Source: Nitrososphaerales archaeon
GTDB taxonomy: Archaea; Thermoproteota; Nitrososphaeria; Nitrososphaerales; CADDZS01
Assembly (NCBI GenBank): GCA_030041295.1
Contig: JASHOD010000097.1
Coordinates: 1-37,364 of the forward strand
Length of the DNA: 37,364 nucleotides
Direction: 5' to 3'
The translations under genes were made by a program, and so were the position numbers. The notes below the pieces were generated by a model, which saw nothing but the letters and a program-made list of their open reading frames with translations, made no database searches and was not told the origin of the DNA. How positions within the stretch are numbered: the first letter of the stretch is position 1; the number at the start of each line of letters is the position of its first letter. Shown here in pieces: positions 6,525 through 13,011 of this stretch.

Positions 6525-6802
6525 ACAGGTACTCTATCCGAATTCCGAAAGAGAAGAATATTTAGTACTTTCTTCGTGGTTTTTTTCGTCGAAATTTTGC
6601 TCCCGCGCAAAGAAAAAAAAAGAATGAAAATTACCACGATAAAGTAAACAGAAGTCACGAGCACGAAGGGAATTTTCGCGCCGATTGCATAATAGAGATA
6701 GGCGAAACTAAATGCTCCAACGAACCCAATTTTGATTCCTGCGAGCTTCTTTGACTTTAGCTCTACTCCGAATCCAGAGAAAGTGAATTCTTCACTACTC
6801 AA
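6332..6802 (-). CDS. Two-span membrane protein with repeat-derived C-terminus
   Basis: The first 95 residues or so look like a real small membrane protein with two hydrophobic spans (KIGFVGAFSFAYLYYAIGA and FVLVTSVYFIVVIFILFF). From about residue 95 the frame enters the TTTAGGGCAT repeat and becomes low-complexity (His/Thr/Ser-rich), so the natural C-terminus seems to have been replaced. The ATG at 6802 overlaps the stop of the preceding membrane-protein gene (6795) by eight bases, so the two form an operon. The function is unknown. The last 60 residues should not be trusted as native sequence. Confidence 0.5.
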   Translation of the reverse strand: MSSEEFTFSGFGVELKSKKLAGIKIGFVGAFSFAYLYYAIGAKIPFVLVTSVYFIVVIFILFFSLRGSKISTKKTTKKVLNILLFRNSDRVPVLGHTVCMHTNTRSHSLSYFQPESQTHKHTRKHESGGCKGGPPLSILPLTFSLSFPYSFTHSLY

Positions 6803-7130
6803 TTGAAATCCCCATCCTCACAAAGAGAACTATCCCCAAAGCAATGATGGACGCCCCGCACGGCCATAATAAATGAGAGGAAATCTGCGGTGATATTGAG
6901 TAGAAGGCTACGCTTAGAGATCCAAAAAATAATGCAATCGATGTAAGCAGAATCGAGCCAATGAGATAATCTCTCTGTCTCATCATTTTTCGGGCTTCTT
7001 TGCTTATTTCTCCGGACAATCCTAAGAGAATCGTGGGATCTTGTCCTATCGCTAAAAGCACTGAATCCTCCTGCAGAACAAATCCCTTACCTGTAAGGGA
7101 CGCAGAATATCTACTAGTAACTATTCGCAC
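6795..7130 (-). CDS. Two-span membrane protein, 111 aa
   Basis: The first 55 residues are soluble and hydrophilic. They include a segment (GFVLQEDSVLLAIGQDPTILLG) like the short cytoplasmic domain of small archaeal membrane proteins. Two hydrophobic spans follow at about 57-80 (IGSILLTSIALFFGSLSVAF) and 88-106 (LWPCGASIIALGIVLFV). The start is GTG at 7130. It is divergent from the cupredoxin gene, with starts only seven bases apart (7130 and 7138), and overlaps the next leftward gene by eight bases. No function is assigned. Confidence 0.6.
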   Translation of the reverse strand: MRIVTSRYSASLTGKGFVLQEDSVLLAIGQDPTILLGLSGEISKEARKMMRQRDYLIGSILLTSIALFFGSLSVAFYSISPQISSHLLWPCGASIIALGIVLFVRMGISIE

Positions 7131-7137
7131 GTCATCC

Positions 7138-8100
7138 GTGACTCATCTGAACCTCAAGAGGATTTCTCAGAGAAGAAAGAAAGGAGACGTTTCCGGCGCT
7201 GCGGCTCTCTTCCTCTTTATTGTAATGATTGTAATCGTCGCCGGAGCTGTTTATCTGGTCTACAACTCGTTTTCAAATCAACTTTCAAACGTCCAATCGC
7301 AAGTGAACTCCGACTCTTCCTTAATCTCAACTTTACAAAACAAATCTTCGACTTTACCACTCATGAATCAAGCACCTCAGGTTAGAAACTTCAAAGTTGA
7401 ATGGACAAATACTGAGAGTTCAGGGCAGGATCGCTTCTTCGAGCCTACAATAGTCGTGAACCAAGGAGACACGGTCGCGATAACTTTTGTGAGCAACGAC
7501 ACCGACGCGCACACCTTCACGCTCGAACTGCCCTACAACTTTCAGATCAACGCAACAGTTCCTGGGACGCTCGATTACCTGAAAAATGAAACCCCTTTCA
7601 CTACCAACGCCACAAACAATTCTCCTGGAGTGAAAGTATGGGGAACTCCAGGGAATGTCACTGCCACAGGATCTTTCGTCGCAAAATACTCTGGCATATT
7701 CGAGTATTTCTGCATCTACCATGTTTCTCTTGGCATGTTTGGTTACCTGATAGTCCTCCCGAATGAAGCTTACACCGGCCCCTCGAGCTCTAGTTTAGGA
7801 GCGCCTGCCCATTCAGTCAGCGTCACTATCGCTCCAGGTTCCGGCTCGAACCAGTCTTCCACAGGGTTCACTCCTTCGACGATCACTGTTGTGATCGGAG
7901 TGAACAATACTGTCGTCTGGACAAATGATGACACGGTACCCCACACTGTTACGTCATACGACGGAAGCTTCAGCTCGGGGAATCTGAACCCCGGTAATAC
8001 CTATCAGTTCACTTTCACCACTCCGGGCAATTATTCCTACCACTGCAGCTATCATACCTGGATGGAAGGAACAGTGATAGTTAAACAGGGAAATTCGTAG
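7138..8100 (+). CDS. Membrane-anchored tandem cupredoxin (320 aa)
   Basis: The protein has an N-terminal anchor (about 21-40, ALFLFIVMIVIVAGAVYLV) after a basic stretch, then two extracytoplasmic cupredoxin domains. Each domain has a full type-1 copper set: H125, C192, H195, M200 in the first and H269, C303, H306, M309 in the second (YFCIYHVSLGM and YHCSYHTWM). Such proteins carry electrons outside the membrane and are abundant in Thaumarchaeota. I chose GTG 7138. The open frame runs upstream to 7000, but that part overlaps the divergent membrane-protein gene and lacks protein-like sequence. The basic-Gly-hydrophobic N-terminus also resembles a class III (pilin-type) signal. Confidence 0.85.
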   Translation: MTHLNLKRISQRRKKGDVSGAAALFLFIVMIVIVAGAVYLVYNSFSNQLSNVQSQVNSDSSLISTLQNKSSTLPLMNQAPQVRNFKVEWTNTESSGQDRFFEPTIVVNQGDTVAITFVSNDTDAHTFTLELPYNFQINATVPGTLDYLKNETPFTTNATNNSPGVKVWGTPGNVTATGSFVAKYSGIFEYFCIYHVSLGMFGYLIVLPNEAYTGPSSSSLGAPAHSVSVTIAPGSGSNQSSTGFTPSTITVVIGVNNTVVWTNDDTVPHTVTSYDGSFSSGNLNPGNTYQFTFTTPGNYSYHCSYHTWMEGTVIVKQGNS

Positions 8101-8217
8101 TAGACTATTCGTTTGTCTGACTCGGAACTATCTTTGGCTTAGCTCTGCGATTAGCTCTGCCCTACTGTAGAAGCGCGCGTCATTGTCACCGCGAATTTCT
8201 GCGGAAGCAGTTTGCTC

Positions 8218-8499
8218 ATGACAGTACTAGACGATCCAAGGACGATGAATATCTCGGAAAAAGTTTCCGAACTTGCAGATAAAGCAAAATCGTTCACAAC
8301 TCCAGGCTTGAACATGTCGGGATTGCTATCGTTGAGAATGCGTGCACTCGCTCACACGCTTGTGCGCTCTCTTGCGTGTGCGGATAAACACACACATACA
8401 CGCTATAGAGAACAGACACAGGAATCAATAGGAGCAGTCGCGGCGACCCATTTTGTTTCCTCCTCCTCCTCTCACACTCACGTATCTGAGCAAGGATAG
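8218..8499 (+). pseudogene. Short gene start running into low-complexity repeat
   Basis: From ATG 8218 about 40 codons look protein-like (DDPRTMNISEKVSELADKAK). The frame then enters a CACA/GTGT-rich low-complexity block at about 8336-8480 and becomes His/Thr/Ser-rich to the stop at 8499. This resembles the gene at 6332-6802, whose 3' part was also replaced by low-complexity sequence. It may be a truncated gene or no gene at all. Confidence 0.25.
8336..8480. repeat. Low-complexity GTGT/CACA and (TCC)n block
   Basis: Alternating purine-pyrimidine sequence (GTGCACTCGCTCACACG, CACACACATACACGC) is followed by CGCGGCGA (8439-8446) and a TCC run (8458-8470). It matches in character the GTGT part of the repeat at 6284-6524. 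An inner GCGTGT to ACACGC pairing can form a hairpin. Confidence 0.45.
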
Positions 8500-8566
8500 G
8501 CGCAGTCGAACAATTAGCCTTTATTTACAAAAGGCCTAAATCTGACACAAAATATCCGACCCCAGT

Positions 8567-8997
8567 ATGAAATCTGGACAAGAAAATACTAACAAACCCA
8601 TAGTCGCAAGGTTGATTGACGAATTGTCAAAGGGTAACGTAGGAATTATTGACGAATTGTGCTCTAAAAACAATGATTAGTCATTCTGCTTGCCCAAGAC
8701 TGCAAAATGGAAGTGAAGGATTCAAGGAAGTTGTTCGGTGGCGAAACTTCTCCTCACGAAGAAATGAAACAGTGCGAGTTTATCGCCGAAGGAGACAAAG
8801 TTGTCGTACATGAAATGTTTGAAGGCACTTGGCATGGCGGAGAATACATGGGCTTCAATGTTCCTGCGGGCAAAGCTGCCCTTGAGGTCATAAGCATTTG
8901 GCGACTCCCTGATAGTAAGATTGTAGAACGATGATCGACCAGGAACGATCTCGGAATGTTGCAACAGTTGGGAGCGATTCAAGCCGGACAAGCATGA
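8567..8997 (+). pseudogene. Decayed SnoaL-like (ester cyclase) gene
   Basis: Three pieces in changing frames together follow a SnoaL-like polyketide-cyclase/ester-cyclase protein. An N-terminal piece from ATG 8567 (NKPIVARLIDELSKGNVG) stops at a TAG near 8678. A middle piece in another frame contains GSEGFKEVVR. The main piece, EGDKVVVHEMFEGTWHGGEY, runs to a premature TGA at 8932-8934. The same frame continues after that TGA as STRNDLGMLQQLGAIQ, the usual end of the family, so the TGA stands where the family has a tryptophan. With a nonsense mutation in the last helix and at least one frameshift, the gene is dead. Confidence 0.75.
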
Positions 8998-9097
8998 GGC
9001 GAAGGAAACGTTTGACAATATTGCACAACTGAAACAAAAAAGGAAGAGGATTAGAGAATCCTCAATCCCTTGACCTGCTCAAGCGAAATGATGTTCC

Positions 9098-9235
9098 ATG
9101 GCCAACTTTGAAATATTGGCCGCCACGATACCGGTGCCTACATACGCGACTGACGATCAGATCGCCATACAAGTGACCGACTGCAATATCGAAGTCATCT
9201 CCGAGGGGCACTGGAAGCGGTTTGAACCACACTAA
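9098..9235 (+). CDS. Possible small protein, 45 aa
   Basis: A 45-codon frame from ATG 9098 to TAA 9235 encodes a soluble, slightly acidic peptide (FEILAATIPVPTYATDD at about 4-20, ending KRFEPH). No family is recognised and no ribosome-binding site is clear. It may be real or a remnant of a larger lost gene in this decaying stretch. The rest of 8998-9307 shows nothing else except a weak hairpin (9259-9265 with 9276-9282). Confidence 0.3.
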   Translation: MANFEILAATIPVPTYATDDQIAIQVTDCNIEVISEGHWKRFEPH

Positions 9236-9258
9236 TGCGCTGGTTCGCGCCAGACATC

Positions 9259-9282
9259 AAGGTGGGTGCACGAGTCCACCTT
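9259..9282 (+). terminator. Weak hairpin followed by T residues
   Basis: AAGGTGG (9259-9265) can pair with CCACCTT (9276-9282) around a ten-base loop, with TTT at the end. It lies between the decayed genes and the 3' end of the leftward SRPBCC gene. Its role as a terminator is only a possibility. Confidence 0.25.
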
Positions 9283-9307
9283 TCCTATGCGTATATGCTC
9301 GTATAAA

Positions 9308-9838
9308 TTAGAGTAATTCAGAATGAATGCAGAGTGCACTTGAGATGCAGACATGCCCTAAACACGTGGATTTTCGAACTCCTTTGCGGTTACGTAAGAA
9401 TTCGTGAAGCATTGGCAGATCTTCTTCGTGAGCTTGCGCTAGAGTTTGTCGAATCTCTTCTGCGACCTCTTTATGCGTCTGAACGAAGACATCGACCGCC
9501 GTCCTCTTTCCTTTCGGCGTATAGAGAAATACCATCTTTTGCGCGTCGTAGCGCCCACCAAATTCTTCACTGATTCGAACGAACGGACGAATAGTGGTCA
9601 TGCGAAATCTCATCTTAGTCCATCTCCCTCCCCTTACGACTTCGCAGGTGCCTTGCCCAGTTATTTCATTGAGGTCTTTCCACCTCATCTTGCGGAGCGT
9701 ATTGTGATGGGCCTTGGGATGGAATTTGTTATCTTTTAGGATGAAGTCCCAGACTACGTCTAAAGGAGCATCCAAAACGGTTCCCCGGTCCTCAAAGTAA
9801 ACAAATTCCGTTTCCTTCTTCTTTTGCGTCATTGACAA
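9308..9838 (-). CDS. SRPBCC (START/Bet v1-like) protein, C-terminus altered by a repeat
   Basis: A 176-aa protein of the SRPBCC ligand-binding superfamily. The opening pattern FEDRGTVLDAPLDVVWDFI is typical of the first strand and helix of this fold. The long terminal helix (about 122-150, EVAEEIRQTLAQAHEEDLPML) closes the pocket. The ligand is unknown. The last 20 or so codons come from the TTTAGGGCATGTCTG repeat and its flank (9346-9362), which added a cysteine-rich tail (CLGHVCISSALC) just after the natural end of the fold, so the core is probably intact. It starts with ATG at 9838 (a second ATG lies two codons in). It lies 24 bases downstream of the casposase remnant on the same strand. 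Confidence 0.7.
   Translation of the reverse strand: MSMTQKKKETEFVYFEDRGTVLDAPLDVVWDFILKDNKFHPKAHHNTLRKMRWKDLNEITGQGTCEVVRGGRWTKMRFRMTTIRPFVRISEEFGGRYDAQKMVFLYTPKGKRTAVDVFVQTHKEVAEEIRQTLAQAHEEDLPMLHEFLRNRKGVRKSTCLGHVCISSALCIHSELL
9346..9362 (-). repeat. Solo copy of the TTTAGGGCATGTCTG repeat end
   Basis: CAGACATGCCCTAAA at 9348-9362 is the exact reverse complement of the 15 bases at 6284-6298. With the preceding TG (9346-9347) it also aligns to the degenerate copy at 12893-12906. It marks the point where the SRPBCC gene's native coding sequence ends. No partner end was found nearby. Confidence 0.55.
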
Positions 9839-9862
9839 ATCTGCGTCGATGAAAGGGACGTA

Positions 9863-10094
9863 TTAAGCATTAGCAAAATACTGTTTATTCTTTCCGTATA
9901 ATCTGACAGAACCCAAGATAGGATACTCTTGTTGATTCCTAGTTCTCCTGCAGTCTTTGAGAGAAGAATGCGAAGGCCCCGTCTTCCTCTCTACTCTTCA
10001 TTTAAGAAACAGCTTTCTTAGAACGCCTGTTACTGGAACGAGGACTTTTCTCAGCGATAGAGTTTTACTCGGTGACGACCTCTTCGTGGGTTAG
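9863..10094 (-). pseudogene. Decayed casposase C-terminus (second casposon scar)
   Basis: Read leftward, this stretch retraces the end of the casposase at 823-1947. At 9919-9960 one frame gives SKTAGELGINKSIL, matching TKSYRELGMNKSTL of the casposase HTH. At 9866-9913 another frame gives GSVRLYGKNKQYF, matching GSLRVYNNTKRYF, and then reaches TAA (9863-9865), as in the intact gene. About nine codons are missing between them. Further upstream, weaker pieces LTHE (10083-10094) and SPSKTL (within 10052-10078) line up with the FLHD and TPSKSL active-site region. Stops and frameshifts separate the pieces, so the gene is dead. The HTH and tail matches are good; the upstream ones are tentative. Confidence 0.6.
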
Positions 10095-10185
10095 GACGGT
10101 GCCTTACGATTTTGGAGAGTACCTTATGAAAGTGTAAAGGGCTCCAAATTGATCAGATATTCGCATGACCACATTTTCTTCCCTT

Positions 10186-10209
10186 TGTCCTAGGATTGTT
10201 TCTAGGACA
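10186..10209. promoter_or_regulatory. Perfect 8-bp inverted repeat upstream of membrane-protein gene
   Basis: TGTCCTAG (10186-10193) and CTAGGACA (10202-10209) form a perfect inverted repeat with an eight-base spacer, about 65 bases before the ATG at 10274. It could be an operator or a transcript hairpin. Confidence 0.4.
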
Positions 10210-10273
10210 GTTGCAGATTCGATCAAGCTCGCGAAAGTTCGGTCCGCAAATATCTTAATCAACAAGGAGAAAA

Positions 10274-10822
10274 ATGTTGAAGTTCTGTCCTATGGCAAAC
10301 ATCGTCTTCTTGGTTCTTCTACTCTGGCATATAATATCCATCATTGCCTGGTACGGCTCTCTCTTTGCCTTCGTCTTTGGGATTTCTCCTACACTCCGCT
10401 CTATGACTCTTGAAAGTCAACAATCGTTCCTCCGCTCCTTTATGCCGAAATTCTCGCGCGCAATATCTGCCTCCGCAGCGTCAGCCATGCTTGCTGGGTT
10501 GCTACTGTTTAGTTATATCAGCACAGTAAACACGAGTTATATGCTCTCGGACTCGAGCTGGATTTTGATAACCTTGGGCGCGATATTGGGTCTGGTCTCT
10601 GGTATTGTAACGTTGGGCGGCCTCTTACCGATTGCCAATAGATTACAAAAATCACTGCCTAGTGATGGATCGGCATCGCAGACTTTATCGCCTAGCATTA
10701 CGAGCGGACCAGTCACAAGTACAAGTTTGCAACGCGATAGTCCGGTAAGTGTTATTTCACGGTTCATTTTCGTGATGTTGACAATTGCCATAATACTTAT
10801 GGTCTTAGGGGCGTCCATCTAG
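10274..10822 (+). CDS. Four-span membrane protein, CopD/DUF2269-like
   Basis: A 182-aa integral membrane protein with spans at about 9-35 (LVLLLWHIISIIAWYGSLFAF), 62-82 (ASAASAMLAGLLLFSYI), 97-118 (ITLGAILGLVSGIVTLGG) and 162-181 (SRFIFVMLTIAIILMVLG). The first histidine in WHIISIIAWYGS and the GG-containing third helix recall CopD/DUF2269-type membrane proteins linked to copper or haem handling, but the match is loose. A polar serine/threonine loop lies between spans 3 and 4. The ATG at 10274 is supported by AAGGAG at 10264-10269. A copper role would fit the cupredoxin nearby, but that is inference. Confidence 0.55.
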   Translation: MLKFCPMANIVFLVLLLWHIISIIAWYGSLFAFVFGISPTLRSMTLESQQSFLRSFMPKFSRAISASAASAMLAGLLLFSYISTVNTSYMLSDSSWILITLGAILGLVSGIVTLGGLLPIANRLQKSLPSDGSASQTLSPSITSGPVTSTSLQRDSPVSVISRFIFVMLTIAIILMVLGASI

Positions 10823-10842
10823 AGCCGCGACTAATTCGAAGC

Positions 10843-11223
10843 TTAATTATTTAATTTCTCTAGCTGTCTTTTTAGGTCTTCTACTCGGCTCTTCAATCTT
10901 GAATTCTCTTCTTCCAAAGCTCTACTATGATCGCGGGCGAGTCTCCAATAGAACATAATCGTTCCAAGAACTAGTTCTCTCCCTTGTAACTTTTCAGATA
11001 AATACTTGAGACCAACTGCCATCGTCTTGAATTGTGAATGGGTTAGAGAATAATCAGGATCGTTCCTCATATTATAAAGTGCAATATTGACCTCTCGTAC
11101 TGAAGCAGCTCCGGTACTTATTTTCAAAGCATCCATAACTGCATTCATCACCTCTCTTTCTTCCGCCGCATCTAGCTCTAATTCCGTTGCGGGTGTAGGT
11201 AGGTTCGGATTATCAGCTGACAT
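10843..11223 (-). CDS. Conserved-looking hypothetical with C-terminal coiled coil
   Basis: A 126-aa soluble protein. Residues about 20-75 form a compact helical domain (EREVMNAVMDALKISTGAAS). Residues 96-125 are a clear heptad coiled coil (SRALEEENSRLKSRVEDLK) that probably dimerises it. The N-terminal part might be a small DNA-binding or partner-binding domain, but I do not recognise it. It starts with ATG at 11223. It ends 20 bases from the convergent membrane-protein gene. Confidence 0.5.
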   Translation of the reverse strand: MSADNPNLPTPATELELDAAEEREVMNAVMDALKISTGAASVREVNIALYNMRNDPDYSLTHSQFKTMAVGLKYLSEKLQGRELVLGTIMFYWRLARDHSRALEEENSRLKSRVEDLKRQLEKLNN

Positions 11224-11484
11224 CGAAGAATCCCCACTGAATCTTGCTCAAAAGTATCAGGAATTTCTATTACTTCATAGTCTCAGAGGCGGTTGCTATA
11301 GTACTATGTGATGCAACTCTAGTGCATCATCGACTTTCAAGCTCTCTTTGGTCGATTTGTTCTTTGGAGAATAGAATTGAACTAAATTGCAATTCATGCC
11401 GCCGGCTTGTTTGCCGCATTTTCATCGTCGTACAGAATGTCCTCATGACAGGCGCAGAGTACTCGAATTTCTTTTATTATTTTC

Positions 11485-12021
11485 CTAAGCTAAAACAGAA
11501 CTACGAGTAGACCTGAATGAACATTTGCTACTAGTAACTTCAATCTTGAAATCTAACATCTGCGTTTCTCCAATATATTCCATTATGCCCTTGAAGAAGT
11601 GCGACCATTTGATGCCAGCGCCATGCTCAAAAATGACGATCGCTTCAGCGTCTTTTCTCATCTCTGTTAAGAGCTTGAACTTTTCATTGTATTTGGAAAA
11701 TTCTCTTGCCATGCGAATATAGTTTTCAAAAGTAATCGAACCGAATCTATATTCGAGAAAGGGTTTGAGAAAGTCCCGAGCATATGTTTTTCCGAACTCT
11801 TCGCATTCCTTCTCAGAGAGCTTCTCGAAAAGTTTCGTCAACAATTCACGAGGGTACATTCCAAACCCAAGTTTTGGTGCAACAGAGGACCATTCAATGT
11901 GCTCTCTGATTGCGCTATTCACGACAAAATTTACCGAAGTATTATTTTCAAGTGCGATATTTTCGATCGCATCGTTGAGATCTTGGTCAATTCTGATAGT
12001 ACGAACTGTAGTCTTTACCAA
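11485..12021 (-). CDS. RHH-domain transcription regulator with sensor-like C-terminus
   Basis: Residues 1-45 are a ribbon-helix-helix (strand TTVRTIRID, helix QDLNDAIENIALENN, helix SVNFVVNSAIREHI). A 130-residue domain follows, containing IVIFEHGAGIKWSHFFKG (about 127-144). This histidine-glycine-tryptophan-serine pattern looks like a ligand-sensing part, but I cannot name the family. The start is TTG at 12021. It is divergent from the V4R gene across a 129-base region that carries a perfect 11-bp inverted repeat directly at its start, which suggests that it controls itself and the V4R gene. Confidence 0.65.
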   Translation of the reverse strand: MVKTTVRTIRIDQDLNDAIENIALENNTSVNFVVNSAIREHIEWSSVAPKLGFGMYPRELLTKLFEKLSEKECEEFGKTYARDFLKPFLEYRFGSITFENYIRMAREFSKYNEKFKLLTEMRKDAEAIVIFEHGAGIKWSHFFKGIMEYIGETQMLDFKIEVTSSKCSFRSTRSSVLA

Positions 12022-12150
12022 ATCCCAACACTATCCCATGAATGAATGTAGTACTTATTTGTATTCGGATGTAGTAAGAAGTATTCACCACTACACGTAG
12101 CAATTATAGTCTATCAGTACGAAAGTAGTGTTGGGACATGAGCCGGTATA
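12022..12150. promoter_or_regulatory. Divergent operator region between RHH and V4R genes
   Basis: TCCCAACACTA (12023-12033) and TAGTGTTGGGA (12126-12136) are perfect inverted repeats bracketing the region. Between them ATGTAGTA occurs twice (12046-12053 and 12069-12076, 23 bases apart), and CACTAC lies near 12090. GTAGTR-type half sites are a natural target for an RHH protein. A TATA-like AATTATAG near 12100 could serve the V4R gene. Confidence 0.55.
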
Positions 12151-12651
12151 ATGGTGGACATTGAAGAACAATATGATATTGACGACAAAGAAGGCATAAT
12201 CGTCAACAAGAGATTTGGACAAAGGAGTTTCTTCTTGGGAGCAAACGAGTGGAATTCACTTATCGAGAAGCTCCATGGTACCTTCAGTTCCGGCGCAGCA
12301 GTAATACTTTACGATATTGGCAAGTCGTACGGGGCATCTTCACTTGAACAGGAAAAGGCAATTGATGCTGATCTTCAGCTTACAATAGATCTCCTTTCGC
12401 GCGAGTCGCGAGTCGCAGGCTGGGGCAAAGTCGGTATTACTCGAACAGAGAAAGGTTTCGCAGTAAGAATTCAAAGGTGCGTCTTTTGCTCCGCGTCGGG
12501 AAACCATAGAGAAATTCAGATCGGCTGCTTCTTCGTTAAGGGAGTTATTGCAGGATTCGCGGAATTACTCTTTGGATCTGGCCATTTTAATGTAGAGGAG
12601 ATTCACTGTGGAAAAGATTGTTGCGAGTTTGTTGTGATACTTTCTGGATGA
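12151..12651 (+). CDS. V4R-domain protein
   Basis: A 166-aa protein with a V4R (4-vinyl reductase-like) domain. The conserved core is visible near the C-terminus: CFFVKGVIAGFAELLFG (about 125-141), followed by VEEIHCGKDCCEFVVILS (about 147-164), where the cysteines occupy the usual V4R metal or ligand positions. An aromatic, glycine-rich middle (GAAVILYDIGKSYG, about 48-61) belongs to the same fold. V4R domains bind small hydrophobic ligands or form sensor modules. The gene faces the RHH regulator across shared operator-like repeats, so the pair may be a small ligand-responsive system. Confidence 0.7.
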   Translation: MVDIEEQYDIDDKEGIIVNKRFGQRSFFLGANEWNSLIEKLHGTFSSGAAVILYDIGKSYGASSLEQEKAIDADLQLTIDLLSRESRVAGWGKVGITRTEKGFAVRIQRCVFCSASGNHREIQIGCFFVKGVIAGFAELLFGSGHFNVEEIHCGKDCCEFVVILSG

Positions 12652-13011
12652 CCAATGGTAATTCAGCATAAACTCATTTGATCGTTTAGCTCCTCGAGGA
12701 CAAACAAAAAGAGGATGCAAAGTCTCCAATCTAGATGGATGCGCTAAACAATTAGAAACATTATTCGTGGTCGAAATCGAACAGGCGCTCTTTTCATGCG
12801 GTACTCGACGTGGTATATCATAGAACGTCTGCCCAGCGTTAGGAAGGTTTACCCTTGAGAGCATACGGCTCAGTGAGACGCTCCGCACTTCTTGCAGACG
12901 CCCTAAGAACCTTCTTCGTCAGGTAGCGTTAGCCAAGGCACGCATTTGACAATAGTTCACGTCACCATCTATAGCACAAGTTGTCTAGGAATGAGTTTTC
13001 ACCTCACAATA
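12652..13011. other. Non-coding stretch with a degenerate repeat copy
   Basis: Lying between the V4R gene and the convergent CBS gene, this stretch has no convincing coding frame on either strand. The longest frame (12565-12888, minus) overlaps the V4R gene and has no protein-like pattern. The only recognisable item is TGCAGACGCCCTAA near 12893-12906, a two-base-deleted copy of the TTTAGGGCATGTCTG repeat end. Confidence 0.45.

Noticed and set aside
7000..7137. Upstream extension of the cupredoxin frame
   Set aside because: It overlaps the divergent membrane-protein gene, has no protein-like pattern and precedes the basic/hydrophobic anchor.
9334..9739. Plus-strand frames at 9334-9573 and 9446-9739
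   Set aside because: They are antisense shadows of the SRPBCC gene.
12565..12888. 107-codon minus-strand frame
   Set aside because: It overlaps the V4R gene on the opposite strand and lacks any domain or start signal.
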